64,000 nt of DNA, from NCBI GenBank assembly GCA_963805705.1, contig CAWDVH010000005.1, forward strand, positions 62,001 to 126,000, written 5' to 3'. A program made the position numbers and the translations under genes. The stretch is from CAWDVH01 sp963805705 (GTDB lineage Bacteria; Actinomycetota; Actinomycetes; Streptosporangiales; Streptosporangiaceae). The notes beneath the pieces are model-generated. The model had not been told where the DNA came from and did no database searches. It worked only from the letters and a program-made list of their open reading frames with translations. Shown here in pieces: positions 33,146 through 41,458 of the stretch. Position 1 is the first letter of the stretch; every line of letters starts with the position of its first letter.

Positions 33146-33850
33146 ATGCCTGGTCCCACCGTTGTCCTGGTCCACGGCGCGTTCGCTGACGCGTCCGGGT
33201 TCGCGGGAGTGATCCGCGAGCTGGAGAGCGCCGGCCACACGGTGCTCGCCCCGCCGAACCCGTTGCGCGGCGTCGCCTTCGACGCCAGCGTCGTCAGCGA
33301 TGTGGTCAAGGCGATCGACGGCCCGGTCGTGCTGGTGGGGCATTCCTACGGAGGCGCCGTGATCGGCCAGGCGTCCGCCGGCCTGGAGAACGTGACCGGC
33401 CTGGTCTTTCTCGCGGCGTTCGGGCTGGAGGCGGGCGAGAGCTGCGCGAGCGTGCAGCAGCCGTTCCCGCCGCCGCTGCTCGCCAAGACGGCCGCGCCGA
33501 CCCCTTACGACGCGCCCGGCGCCGCGGGCGGTCCTGACCTGTACGTCCAGAAGGACGGGTTCCGGGAGACGTTCTGCGCCGACGTGCCGGCCGACATGGC
33601 CGATGTCATGTTCGCGACCCAGCGCCCGCTGGCGGTCGCGGCGCTCAGCGAGAACGCCACCGCGGCGGGCTGGAAGACCAAGCCGTCCTGGTTCCTGGTC
33701 TCCGAGCACGACAACGCGCTCTCGCCGGACGCCGAACGGTTCATGGCGCAGCGGATGGGCGCCACGACCGACACCATTGACGGCTCGCACACCGCGTTCA
33801 TCGCCAAGCCGGTCGCCGTAGCCACCTTCATCCGCCAGGCGCTGCGATGA
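33146..33850 (+). CDS. Alpha/beta hydrolase
   Basis: A 234-residue serine hydrolase. The oxyanion segment HGAF follows the first strand (VVLVHGAFADASGF), the nucleophile is Ser67 in GHSYGG, the acid is probably the Asp in VSEHDNAL and the base the His in GSHTAF near the end. This is the short esterase-like group common in actinobacteria (annotated as alpha/beta hydrolase or EstC-like). The ATG at 33146 has GAGGAG seven bases upstream; a longer frame from 33068 is unlikely. The substrate is unknown. Its end abuts a broken Crp/Fnr-type gene on the opposite strand. Confidence 0.92.
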   Translation: MPGPTVVLVHGAFADASGFAGVIRELESAGHTVLAPPNPLRGVAFDASVVSDVVKAIDGPVVLVGHSYGGAVIGQASAGLENVTGLVFLAAFGLEAGESCASVQQPFPPPLLAKTAAPTPYDAPGAAGGPDLYVQKDGFRETFCADVPADMADVMFATQRPLAVAALSENATAAGWKTKPSWFLVSEHDNALSPDAERFMAQRMGATTDTIDGSHTAFIAKPVAVATFIRQALR

Positions 33851-33852
33851 CC

Positions 33853-34219
33853 TCGCAGACCCAGGTCGGTGCGCGCCGCCGCGGTCAGCGTCCGCACGCT
33901 GATCCGGAACAGGCCTGACGCCTCCACCGCCTGGACGCTGGTGCTGGCCGGTCCGCCCACCAGCACCGCGACGCCCAGCACATCACCGGGCCGGGCATAC
34001 CGGACCGTGACCTGCCGGCCCTTCCGCTGACATCAGGTACACCCGCAGCAGGCCGCCGACGACCAGCCCAGCCTGCGAGCCCGACCCGGCCCGGTAGACG
34101 GTCGTGCCTGCCGGGTAGTCAGCGCGCTCGCCCTCTGCCCGCAGCCTGCCAGCCAGCTCCGGCGGCAGGTCTGCCAGGAAGCTGCGCGCCAGCGCGTCAT
34201 CCACTTCCCGGTCGGCCAT
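33853..34219 (-). pseudogene. Crp/Fnr-type cyclic-nucleotide-binding protein relic
   Basis: From the ATG at 34219 the frame encodes a cNMP-binding start (FLADLPPELAGRLRAEGERADYPAGTTVYRAGS). Near 34015 the frame must change to continue as QVTVRYARPGDVLGVAVLVGG, which is the rest of the beta-roll. There is no helix-turn-helix, since homology ends at the convergent hydrolase gene. It is therefore a frameshifted and truncated relic that once belonged to the Crp/Fnr family. Confidence 0.65.
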
Positions 34220-34258
34220 GTCTACGACGTTAGACCGGGTTGGCAGCCGGCAGGGCGG

Positions 34259-35038
34259 CTAGAGGACTGGGCTAGTTCCTCCGTCGAGATTGATGGCCGA
34301 GCCGGTCACATAGGAGGAGCGGTCTGACAGGAGGTAGGCCGCCAGGTCGGCGAACTCTTCCGGTCGGCCTACTCTGCCCAGCGGGATGCTGGTGTTCTGG
34401 GCCATCTGGCGGTAGAACTCGTCCTCGGACTGGCCTGCTGCGTCAGCGCGCCGGCGCCACTGGCCACTTGCAACCAGGCCGATGAGCACCGCGTTGACCC
34501 GGATACCGTGCCCGCCGAGGTCCTTGGACGCCGCCTTGGTGATGGCCAAGCCGGCCGCGCGGGAGGCAGTCGTCGGCAGCGACGCAGCACCAGCAGCCTT
34601 GGCGCCCACGTTCAGCACGTTGACGATGGCTCCGCCTCCAGTCGCGATCAGGTGCGGCACAGCCAGGCGGGTACAGCGAGCCGCGGCAAGAACCTTGAGG
34701 TTGAGATCGGCGATCCAGTCGTCGTCGGAGACCTGATCGATCCGTCCTGCGGCACTCTTGCCCGCGTTATTCACCAGGCCGTCGAGGCGCCCCCACCGGG
34801 CGATGGCCGCACCGACGAACCGCTCAAGGTCAGCCAGGTTGGTGACATCGGCCTGCACCACAAGTGCATCACCCCCGGCGTCCCGCAGCCGCAGTTCGGT
34901 GGCGGCCAGCCGACGGGGGTCCCGCCCGCACACGGCGACCCGCGCCCCTTCTTCGGCGAGCCGATCCGCAAGCGCCGCTCCCAGCCCATCGGTCCCGCCG
35001 GTGATCAGCACGACCTTTCCCGTCAGGTGCAAATCCAT
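34259..35038 (-). CDS. Short-chain dehydrogenase/reductase with altered active site
   Basis: A 259-residue SDR. The nucleotide-binding TGGTDGLG motif, the NNAG motif and the final GSAINLDGG are canonical, so a Rossmann fold with NAD(P) is expected. The catalytic YxxxK signature is not: the aligned region reads SLPTTASRAAG, with Thr in place of Tyr and Arg in place of Lys. Some SDR subgroups with similar PTxxSRAAG sequences exist and use another chemistry or none. The ATG at 35038 gives standard length. It is divergent from the lipoprotein gene starting at 35219. Confidence 0.88.
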   Translation of the reverse strand: MDLHLTGKVVLITGGTDGLGAALADRLAEEGARVAVCGRDPRRLAATELRLRDAGGDALVVQADVTNLADLERFVGAAIARWGRLDGLVNNAGKSAAGRIDQVSDDDWIADLNLKVLAAARCTRLAVPHLIATGGGAIVNVLNVGAKAAGAASLPTTASRAAGLAITKAASKDLGGHGIRVNAVLIGLVASGQWRRRADAAGQSEDEFYRQMAQNTSIPLGRVGRPEEFADLAAYLLSDRSSYVTGSAINLDGGTSPVL

Positions 35039-35218
35039 TGAGCTATTCTGACCCAGCCCCGTTTTCGGCCGCATAGCGCCTTCCATGGCGCAGCCACCGA
35101 CCCGGGCGTGCGCCCCCTGGGGGAGCCAATACCTCGATGCCTGGCGGGCCAGGCGGCCCGGGATAACCCTCTGCGGGTGAGGCGTAGCCGGCCCGCCCGG
35201 TGGGAGCGTGTCGGCGAG

Positions 35219-35716
35219 ATGAAACAGGGAATCGTGACCAGGCCCGCGTGGTGGAAGCTCGTCTTGGTCTTGTCCGGCCTGGCGCTGCTGGTGGCGGCGT
35301 GCGGATCTGGCGGCAGCGCCCCCGCATCGTCCGCGCCTGCTTCCCCGGCGACCTCGCCGGCGACCTCGGCTGTGTGCGCGGACGTCGCTGCCCTGCGTGC
35401 TTCGCTGGACAAGCTCACGCACGCCAAGGTGAGGAAAGGCGCGGTCAGCGAGAGCAAGGCCAACCTCACAGACGTCCAGGCAAATCTGACGGCCCTGGTA
35501 AATGACGCACGCGGCCAATGGCAGGCCCAGCTCAATGCGCTGAAATCCGCGCTGGCCACGCTCCAGACGGCGGTCAAGACCCTGGCTGGGAACTTCAGCA
35601 CCAGCGCGGTGTCAGGCGTGGTGACCGCGATCGGCGACGTCAGCACCGCCGGGCAGAACCTGCTGGCCGCGGCGAGCACGCGCTGCCCCTCTGCATCCCC
35701 GACACCCAGCGCGTGA
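35219..35716 (+). CDS. Small secreted lipoprotein with helical mature part
   Basis: This 165-residue protein has a signal peptide ending in LLVAAC, a lipobox, followed by an Ala/Ser/Pro linker. The mature part (about 45-155) is rich in Ala, Leu, Thr and Lys, with a heptad-like pattern (VAALRASLDKLTHAKV, LTALVNDARGQWQAQLNALKSAL), so it should form an alpha-helical hairpin or coiled coil. Two cysteines, one after the linker and one near the C-terminus, could pair. The start at ATG 35219 places the signal peptide correctly; upstream frame has no ribosome site. Function unknown. Confidence 0.8.
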   Translation: MKQGIVTRPAWWKLVLVLSGLALLVAACGSGGSAPASSAPASPATSPATSAVCADVAALRASLDKLTHAKVRKGAVSESKANLTDVQANLTALVNDARGQWQAQLNALKSALATLQTAVKTLAGNFSTSAVSGVVTAIGDVSTAGQNLLAAASTRCPSASPTPSA

Positions 35717-35866
35717 GCTTTGCCGTGGCCCAGTGTCGTGGCATCCGGGAGACGATGTCTGGGTCCAGTACTGGCCCGGGCCGTGCCGCACTGTGGGGGT
35801 TGATGCCGTAGCCGGGTGGTGGCTGGCGCGGTGCCTGCGTGCCGGGGCCGTATACGCTGTCTGGGC

Positions 35867-36901
35867 ATGGGCCCCGGTGCATCGTCGCTGGCGGCTGCGG
35901 TTCCGGGATTGACACGCAGCGATCCTGCTAGCCCGGGGATGACCCGCGAGCGGAGCCGGGAAGGCTTCCGGTACCGCGACCTGTCAGGCGCAGAGATCAC
36001 CCAGCGGGAGGCGCTGCAGCGCATCGGCGCGCTGGCGATCCCGCCGGCCTGGAGGCACGTCTGGATCTCGCCGGACCCGCTGGGGCACATCCAGGCCACC
36101 GGCGTGGACAGCCGGGGCCGGACCCAGTACCGCTACCACCAGCAGTGGCGCGAGCAGCGCGACGCTCAGAAGTTCCTGCACATGCTGCGGTTCGCCAGCG
36201 TTCTGCCTGCGCTGCGGGCAGCCACCGTGGCGGACCTGGCGCGAGCTGGCCTGGATCGTGACCGCGTTGCGGCTAGCGCCGTCCGGCTGATCGACCTCGG
36301 CCTGTTCCGGATCGGCGGCGAGAAGTACGCCACGCTGGACCATCACTACGGCGCCACCACGCTTGAGAAGCGGCACGTGACAGTGACGCGTAATGGGATG
36401 GTGTTCGACTATGTCGCCAAGGAGGGTAAGCACCGGGCGATCAGCGTCACCGACGAGGTAGTCCTGCCCACCGTGCGAGCACTGGCCCGCAGCGACAATG
36501 GTCTCGGCCCGCTGTTCAGCTACCAGCACGGCGGCAGCTGGCGCATCCTCCATTCGCGCGACGTGAGCAACTACATCGCCGCCCGGGCTGGCGGTCACTT
36601 CACGGCCAAGGAATTCCGCACCTGGAATGCGACCGTGCTGATGGCGCTGGCGCTGGCGAACGCGGCGCCGTCGCGCGCAGCGCGGAGCCGTGAGAAGGTC
36701 ATCGCGGCCAGCATTCGCCAGGTGGCGGGCTGGCTTGGCGACACCCCGGCAGTGACCCGTAAGTCCTACATCGATCCACAGCTGATAAGCCGCTATGAGT
36801 CGGCGGGAGAGCTACCCACAATCCCCGCCGTGCCGGTCGCACTCCCGGCCCCCGCGGAAGCGGAGATCGCTGTCGCCGCGCTGCTAGCCGCCCCTAGCTG
36901 A
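35867..36901 (+). CDS. Type IB DNA topoisomerase (poxvirus-like family)
   Basis: A 344-residue topoisomerase IB. The opening RDLSGAEITQREALQRIGALAIPPAWRHVWISPDP is the small N-terminal domain; the catalytic domain contains RIGGEKYATLDHHYGATTLE, KEGKHR, and the nucleophilic tyrosine in TRKSYIDP (Tyr301), with the arginines and lysine of the tyrosine-recombinase-like active site in between. These enzymes relax supercoiled DNA by nicking one strand through a 3'-phosphotyrosine link. The ATG at 35867 gives typical length. The gene stands alone and is followed by a convergent regulator gene. Confidence 0.93.
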   Translation: MGPGASSLAAAVPGLTRSDPASPGMTRERSREGFRYRDLSGAEITQREALQRIGALAIPPAWRHVWISPDPLGHIQATGVDSRGRTQYRYHQQWREQRDAQKFLHMLRFASVLPALRAATVADLARAGLDRDRVAASAVRLIDLGLFRIGGEKYATLDHHYGATTLEKRHVTVTRNGMVFDYVAKEGKHRAISVTDEVVLPTVRALARSDNGLGPLFSYQHGGSWRILHSRDVSNYIAARAGGHFTAKEFRTWNATVLMALALANAAPSRAARSREKVIAASIRQVAGWLGDTPAVTRKSYIDPQLISRYESAGELPTIPAVPVALPAPAEAEIAVAALLAAPS

Positions 36902-36955
36902 CAGAACCTCCAAGGAGGCCGCGGCGACCGGCCCGTTACCCCGCCGCTTCTCGTG

Positions 36956-39623
36956 TCAGGCGGGCTTGCTGAGTGCCGGGCCGGGTGAGACAAGGAGCGT
37001 GACCGCTTCCTGCTGAGTGACCGCGCGGCCGGCGGCCAGCTCGGCCTGCCACTCCTCAGGTGTGATGGTCGCGCGGGCGGGAGCCAGGAACCGCTCAAGC
37101 AGTTCCGGCTGCCGCTCCGGCGCGCCGACCTTGTGCCGGACGGCTTCCGCGGCGCCGGCCAGGCGGGCCGCTCGCAGACCCGCGCCGAGTTCGGCGGTGA
37201 TGGCGGCGGACAGTTCCAGGGTGCTGGCCAGCAGCTCGGCGTCGCCGCAGCTGGCGACGTAGTCGAACATGCCGGACAGCAGACCGAGTGCCTCCCCGGC
37301 GCGGCCTGCCCGAAGGCTGACCCCCGCCAGCGACTGCTGGTCCAGGGCCACGCCCAGCTTGTCCCCCTGCTGCTGGTCGAGCGCTAGCGCCTCCCGCAGT
37401 ACCTGGATGGCGCGGTCGAAGTTGCCGGCATCACTTTCCGCCTGGCCGAGGTTCGTCAGGGCGGCGGCGAGCCGGGCGTCACTGCCGATCTCGCGGGCGA
37501 TGGCGGCGCTCTCCTCCAGCAGGGACCGGGCCGCGTCCAGGTCGCCGAGGTGATGATGGGTGATGCCGAGGCTGTTGAGCTCTCGTGCTTGCTGGTCCTG
37601 GTCGCCGAGGACACGCCAGATCGCCAGGCTGCGCTCGAAGAGCGCGAGCGAGGTCCGGATCTCGCCCTGCTGCTCCAGCAGTACCCCGAGCCAGTGCGCC
37701 ACCCTGGCCAGCGGCGCTCCGCCATCCTCGGCGGTCAGCTCCATGGCCCGCTGCAGCCACCGCCGCCCTTCGGCCAGGTAGCCGCGCCGGTACCAGAACA
37801 GGCCGAGCGCCTCGACCAGCCGCAGCCCGATGCCGGCCCTGTCGTCGTGGCCGGCCAGGTCTGCGGCTGAGGTTTCCAGCGCCCATGCCAGTGCGGCACG
37901 CAGGTTGTCGTGCTCCGCTTCCAGCCGGTCCAGTGCCTCGAGGTGCGCCGGGCCGGATCCGCGCAGCTGCTCGTAGGCCCGCTCGGCTACGCCGGCGTAG
38001 TGCTGCGCGTGTCGGCGGCACGTGTCGTTCAGGTCGCCGGCCAGCTCAAGCTGCTCGAGCGCATACGGCCGGATCGTCTCGAGCATGCCCGGCTCGCGGC
38101 TCGCCTCCGGGGCCTTCGGTGACCGTGATCAGGCTGACATCCATCAGGTCAGCGGCCAGCTGCAGGGGATCGGCCTGGGCGGCCGGGCCGGCTCCAGCCG
38201 CGGCGACTGCCGCCAGCGCATCCAGGTCGCAGCCTCCGGCGAATACGCTCATCCGCCGGAACGCCTCGGCGGCCTCTGGCGCTAGCAGGTCGTAGCTCCA
38301 GGCCACGAGGTTCCGCATGGTCTGCTGGCGCAGCGGCCTCCCGGCATCGGCGGCCGCCAGCCCCAGGCTCTGGTCCAGGCGGGCGAGCAGGGCCTTGGGG
38401 GCGAGCAGCCTGACCCTGGATGCAGCCAGCTCGATCGCCAGCGGCAGCCCGTCCAGGCGGCCGCAGATGGCTGCGATGTCGGCGGCGTTGCCCTCGGTAA
38501 GGGCGAAACCCGGCCGGACCATGCCTGCCTGCTGGGCGAACAGCCGAGCCGCGCCACAGGCCGCGACGGCCGCCACGTCAGCGTCGCGGGGCAGCTCCAG
38601 CGCCGGTACCGGCTGCTCATGCTCCCCCGGCAGGTGCAGCGGGCGCCGGGACGTGGCCAGCACCGTCACGCCGGCGGCGGAGGCCAGCAGCGCGGCCACC
38701 ACCGCCGCGGCCTCGTTTAGCTGCTCAAGGTTATCCAGCACCAGCAGTGCCCGGCGCTCGCCCAGGTAAGCGGTCACCTGGTCGGCGGCCGGGCCGTCGC
38801 CGGTAACGCCCAGGTTCTCGGCCAGCGTTTTCCACATGATGTCGGCGTCGCGGACGGCGGCCAGCGCTATGAAGAAGACGCCGTGCGGGAATGCCTCAGC
38901 CAGTGATGCGGCCGCAGCCAGAGCCAGCCGTGTCTTTCCGACGCCGCCGGTGCCGGTAAGCGTCATAAGCCTGACCTCCGGCCGTGTGATGGCGGCGCGC
39001 AGGTGCTCCAGATCGCCATCCCGCCCCACCAGCGGCGTCACGGGCGCGGGCAGGCTCGCCTGGGTGCCAAGGCTCTTCAGCGCCGGGAAGTCCTCGCGCA
39101 GGCCCGCACCGACAAACTGATAGATCCGCTCCGGTGCCTCGATGTCCTTCAGCCGGTGAAATCCAAGGTCACGGACCGACACCCCGGCGGGCAGCCGTGA
39201 CTGCACCAGCAGCCTGGTCGCGTCCGACAGCACCACCTGACCCCCATGCGCAGCTGCCGCGATCCGCGCCGCCCGGTGAACGTCCATTCCGATGTAGCCG
39301 TCCTCGTGCCGGAGCGGCTCGCCTGAGTGCAGTCCCATCCGGACCCGGACCTCAATGCCGCCAGGCCAGCGATGACCGGCCAGCGCCCGCTGCGCCGCCA
39401 GGCAGCACCCGACCGCATCGCCCGCGGATTCGAACACGACGAAGAAGCTGTCTCCTTCAGTTCCCATCTCGCGGCCGCGGCACGCCGAGACCGCGGCACG
39501 CACCAGCGCCCGCTGGGCCGACAGCGCCTCGCCATACCTGTCACCGAGGCGGTTCACCAGGGCCGTCGACCCCTCGATGTCAGTGAAGAGCATCGTGATG
39601 GTCCCTGACGGCAGCTCCTCCAC
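36956..39623 (-). pseudogene. Class III cyclase/NB-ARC ATPase/TPR regulator with one frameshift
   Basis: Two consecutive frames form one ancestral protein of about 890 residues. The first (39623 to about 38095) carries a class III nucleotide-cyclase domain (FTDIEGST and EGDSFFVVF metal aspartates; the usual Asn of the NRAAR motif is His, as HRAARI), then an NB-ARC ATPase with GTGGVGKT and LLVLDNLEQ. A one-base shift near 38088-38103 moves into the second frame, which starts GMLETIRPYALEQLE and contains several TPR units to the stop at 36956. Without the shift the join would read naturally, so this is either a recent mutation or an assembly error. GTG 39623 is the likely start. Confidence 0.8.
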
Positions 39624-39676
39624 CCCGCCATTATCATCTGCAAGAGACGCGCGAGGCACCCGCGACGGTGGCAACG

Positions 39677-39724
39677 GATTTCCTGGTCGGTCAGCGTCCC
39701 TGGTGGTCAGGCCAGCCCAGGCGG
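39677..39724 (-). pseudogene. CHAT-gene 3-prime-end relic
   Basis: Adding one base to the minus-strand sequence gives AWAGLTHQGR and a stop, the normal end of a CHAT protein. The nucleotide stretch is very similar to 2113-2158, the end of the CHAT gene in this window. Only about 45 bases remain, immediately upstream of the cyclase-type regulator gene. Confidence 0.45.
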
Positions 39725-39808
39725 GCGCTCGGTGTCGCCGCCGCACGGCACGGGCACCGGGTCATGTTCTTCCAGCTCGTCTCCTCCGCTGCGAGCACGC
39801 CTCCCTGA
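39725..39808 (+). pseudogene. IstB-like (IS21 helper ATPase) relic
   Basis: The plus strand reads ALGVAAARHGHRVMFFQLVS followed by a stop, matching the stretch after Walker A in IstB proteins. No P-loop or further sequence remains. It sits back to back with the CHAT relic, suggesting that an IS21-type element once inserted here. Confidence 0.45.
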
Positions 39809-40119
39809 TCCTGACCTCGAACTAAGACCCACAAACCGACGGCCTCATTTCCGCCCGTCGCATCGGCACCAAACCCGAGCGTCGTCGACAGCACCGAGCA
39901 TCATCGAGCCGCACCATTCAGCCGTAATGCCAGCTAGGGCCTTATCCCGGCCGGCCGCGCAGGACGGCCTTGATGGGTCGGGCCAGGCGAGTTAGGTTGG
40001 CGGCAGGGCGGAGAAATGGCCAATAGAAGGGAATGCAATCGTTCGTATCGCCATAGACCTTCACGGCAGGTGCCGCTGAGCACACGCAGATCTCATGATG
40101 GCCCCCCAGGGGATGACTG
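39809..40119 (+). promoter_or_regulatory. Upstream region of the injection-system regulator gene
   Basis: About 310 bases without a gene. It should hold the promoter of the BTAD regulator; a GGGGATG-type site precedes the ATG at 40120. I could not pick out a confident -35/-10 pair or direct repeats of the kind bound by SARP proteins. Confidence 0.35.
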
Positions 40120-41124
40120 ATGAGCGAGCTCGAGATACGGCTGTTCGGACAGGTGTCGGTGACGTGGGGCGGGCAGCGGCTGCCTGACCTGTCGGCGAAG
40201 GCTTTTGAACTCCTGAGCTTCATGCTCCTGCACCGGGACCGGGCTCATACGCGTGAGGCGCTCGCCGAGGTTCTGTGGCCGGAAGCGCCGGACCTGCTGT
40301 CCAAGAAATACCTGCGCCAGACACTCTGGCAGCTGCAATCAAGGCTGGCCGGCGTCGGCGCGCATCAGCATAGTGACCCCGACACCTCCGTGCTCGCCGT
40401 CGACTCCGGCTGGATACGGGTCAACTACCGGCCCGGGTGGTGGCTGGACGTGGCCGACTTCGAGGAGGCGTACGGACTGTGCCGCGAGACGGCCGGCCGT
40501 GACCTGACTCACCGTCAGGTGCAGGCGCTGGAATCGGCGGTGGCCTTGTACCGGGGAGAACTGATCGCGAGCTGGTACCAGGACTGGTGCATCTACGAAC
40601 GGGACAGGCTGCAGCTTACGTACCTGGCCATGCTCGAGAAGCTGATGGGTCACTGCGAGGCCAAGGCCTCGTACGCGAAAGGCGTCGGCTACGGTCAGGC
40701 CATCCTGCGTTACGATCCCGCGCGAGAATCCACCCACCGGGAGCTGATGCGCCTGTACTACCGGGCGGGCGACCGGACCACCGCCCTGCGCCAGTTTGAG
40801 CGGTGCGCGTCGGCTGTCGCCGAGCAGTTCAGTGTCGAGCCCTCGCGCGCGACCGTGTCGTTGTACCAGCAGGTCAGGACCGACTCACTTGATGACGAAC
40901 GACCAGCGCGGACACTGTCCGTGGCCGAGTCGTCCGGCGAGCCGATAGGCCGCCAGCAGGCCAGGCTAGACGAGCTGCAAGACAGCGTGTCCTCATTGCA
41001 ACGGCAAATGCAGCAACAGGTCACGATGATCAAGGATATTCAGGCCAGCCTTTCTTCCCTGCATCTCATCGCACGCAGCCGGGCGCTCGCGGAAGGGCAC
41101 GAGACGGCCAGGCAGACGACCTAG
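40120..41124 (+). CDS. SARP/BTAD-family transcriptional regulator with C-terminal coiled coil
   Basis: A 334-residue regulator. Residues 1-95 form an OmpR-like winged helix (IRLFGQVSVTWGGQRLPDLSAKAFELLSFMLLH, then ALAEVLWPEA), residues about 100-245 a bacterial transcriptional activator domain (BTAD) with TPR-like helices ending RQFERCASAVAEQFSVEP. The last 80 residues are a Gln-rich coiled coil (LDELQDSVSSLQRQMQQQ), absent in standard SARPs. SARPs activate antibiotic clusters; here the gene heads the injection-system cluster, and regulators of this type are found next to such clusters in other actinobacteria. The coiled coil may mediate dimerisation or contact with another component. Confidence 0.9.
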   Translation: MSELEIRLFGQVSVTWGGQRLPDLSAKAFELLSFMLLHRDRAHTREALAEVLWPEAPDLLSKKYLRQTLWQLQSRLAGVGAHQHSDPDTSVLAVDSGWIRVNYRPGWWLDVADFEEAYGLCRETAGRDLTHRQVQALESAVALYRGELIASWYQDWCIYERDRLQLTYLAMLEKLMGHCEAKASYAKGVGYGQAILRYDPARESTHRELMRLYYRAGDRTTALRQFERCASAVAEQFSVEPSRATVSLYQQVRTDSLDDERPARTLSVAESSGEPIGRQQARLDELQDSVSSLQRQMQQQVTMIKDIQASLSSLHLIARSRALAEGHETARQTT

Positions 41125-41188
41125 CAGACGGCTGGGCGGCACATCTAGTGGTACACAACAGATGGTCTGGCGGGGAACACAGTAGGTC

Positions 41189-41452
41189 GTGTCCATGGAC
41201 GAGTATGCGATGGCCGGCGCGGGGTCGATCCAGCCGAACACACATTCCTTTGTGGTCAAGGTATGGCTCAGCGACTCGGCACGCCCGAGCGGACAGGCCG
41301 CCTGGCGCGGTCGGGTCACTCACGTGCCCAGCGGTAGCTGCCGATACTTCACCAGGATGGCTGACGTGGGCGAGTTCATAAACATCTACCTGCAGCAGCT
41401 CGGGGTGAGGCCCACCTTCTGGTCCAGGGCACACCGATGGCTGAGCCGGTGA
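41189..41452 (+). CDS. Small conserved injection-system-associated protein
   Basis: An 87-residue protein with a beta-rich pattern: SFVVKVWLSD, then WRGRVTHVPSGSCRYF and a helix VGEFINIYLQQLGV. Similar short proteins occur beside the ATPase gene in actinobacterial contractile-injection clusters, but I know of no function. It starts at GTG 41189 or ATG 41195 and its stop abuts the next gene, so the two are probably coupled. A role in regulation or assembly is inference only. Confidence 0.7.
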   Translation: MSMDEYAMAGAGSIQPNTHSFVVKVWLSDSARPSGQAAWRGRVTHVPSGSCRYFTRMADVGEFINIYLQQLGVRPTFWSRAHRWLSR

Positions 41453-41458
41453 TTGCCG

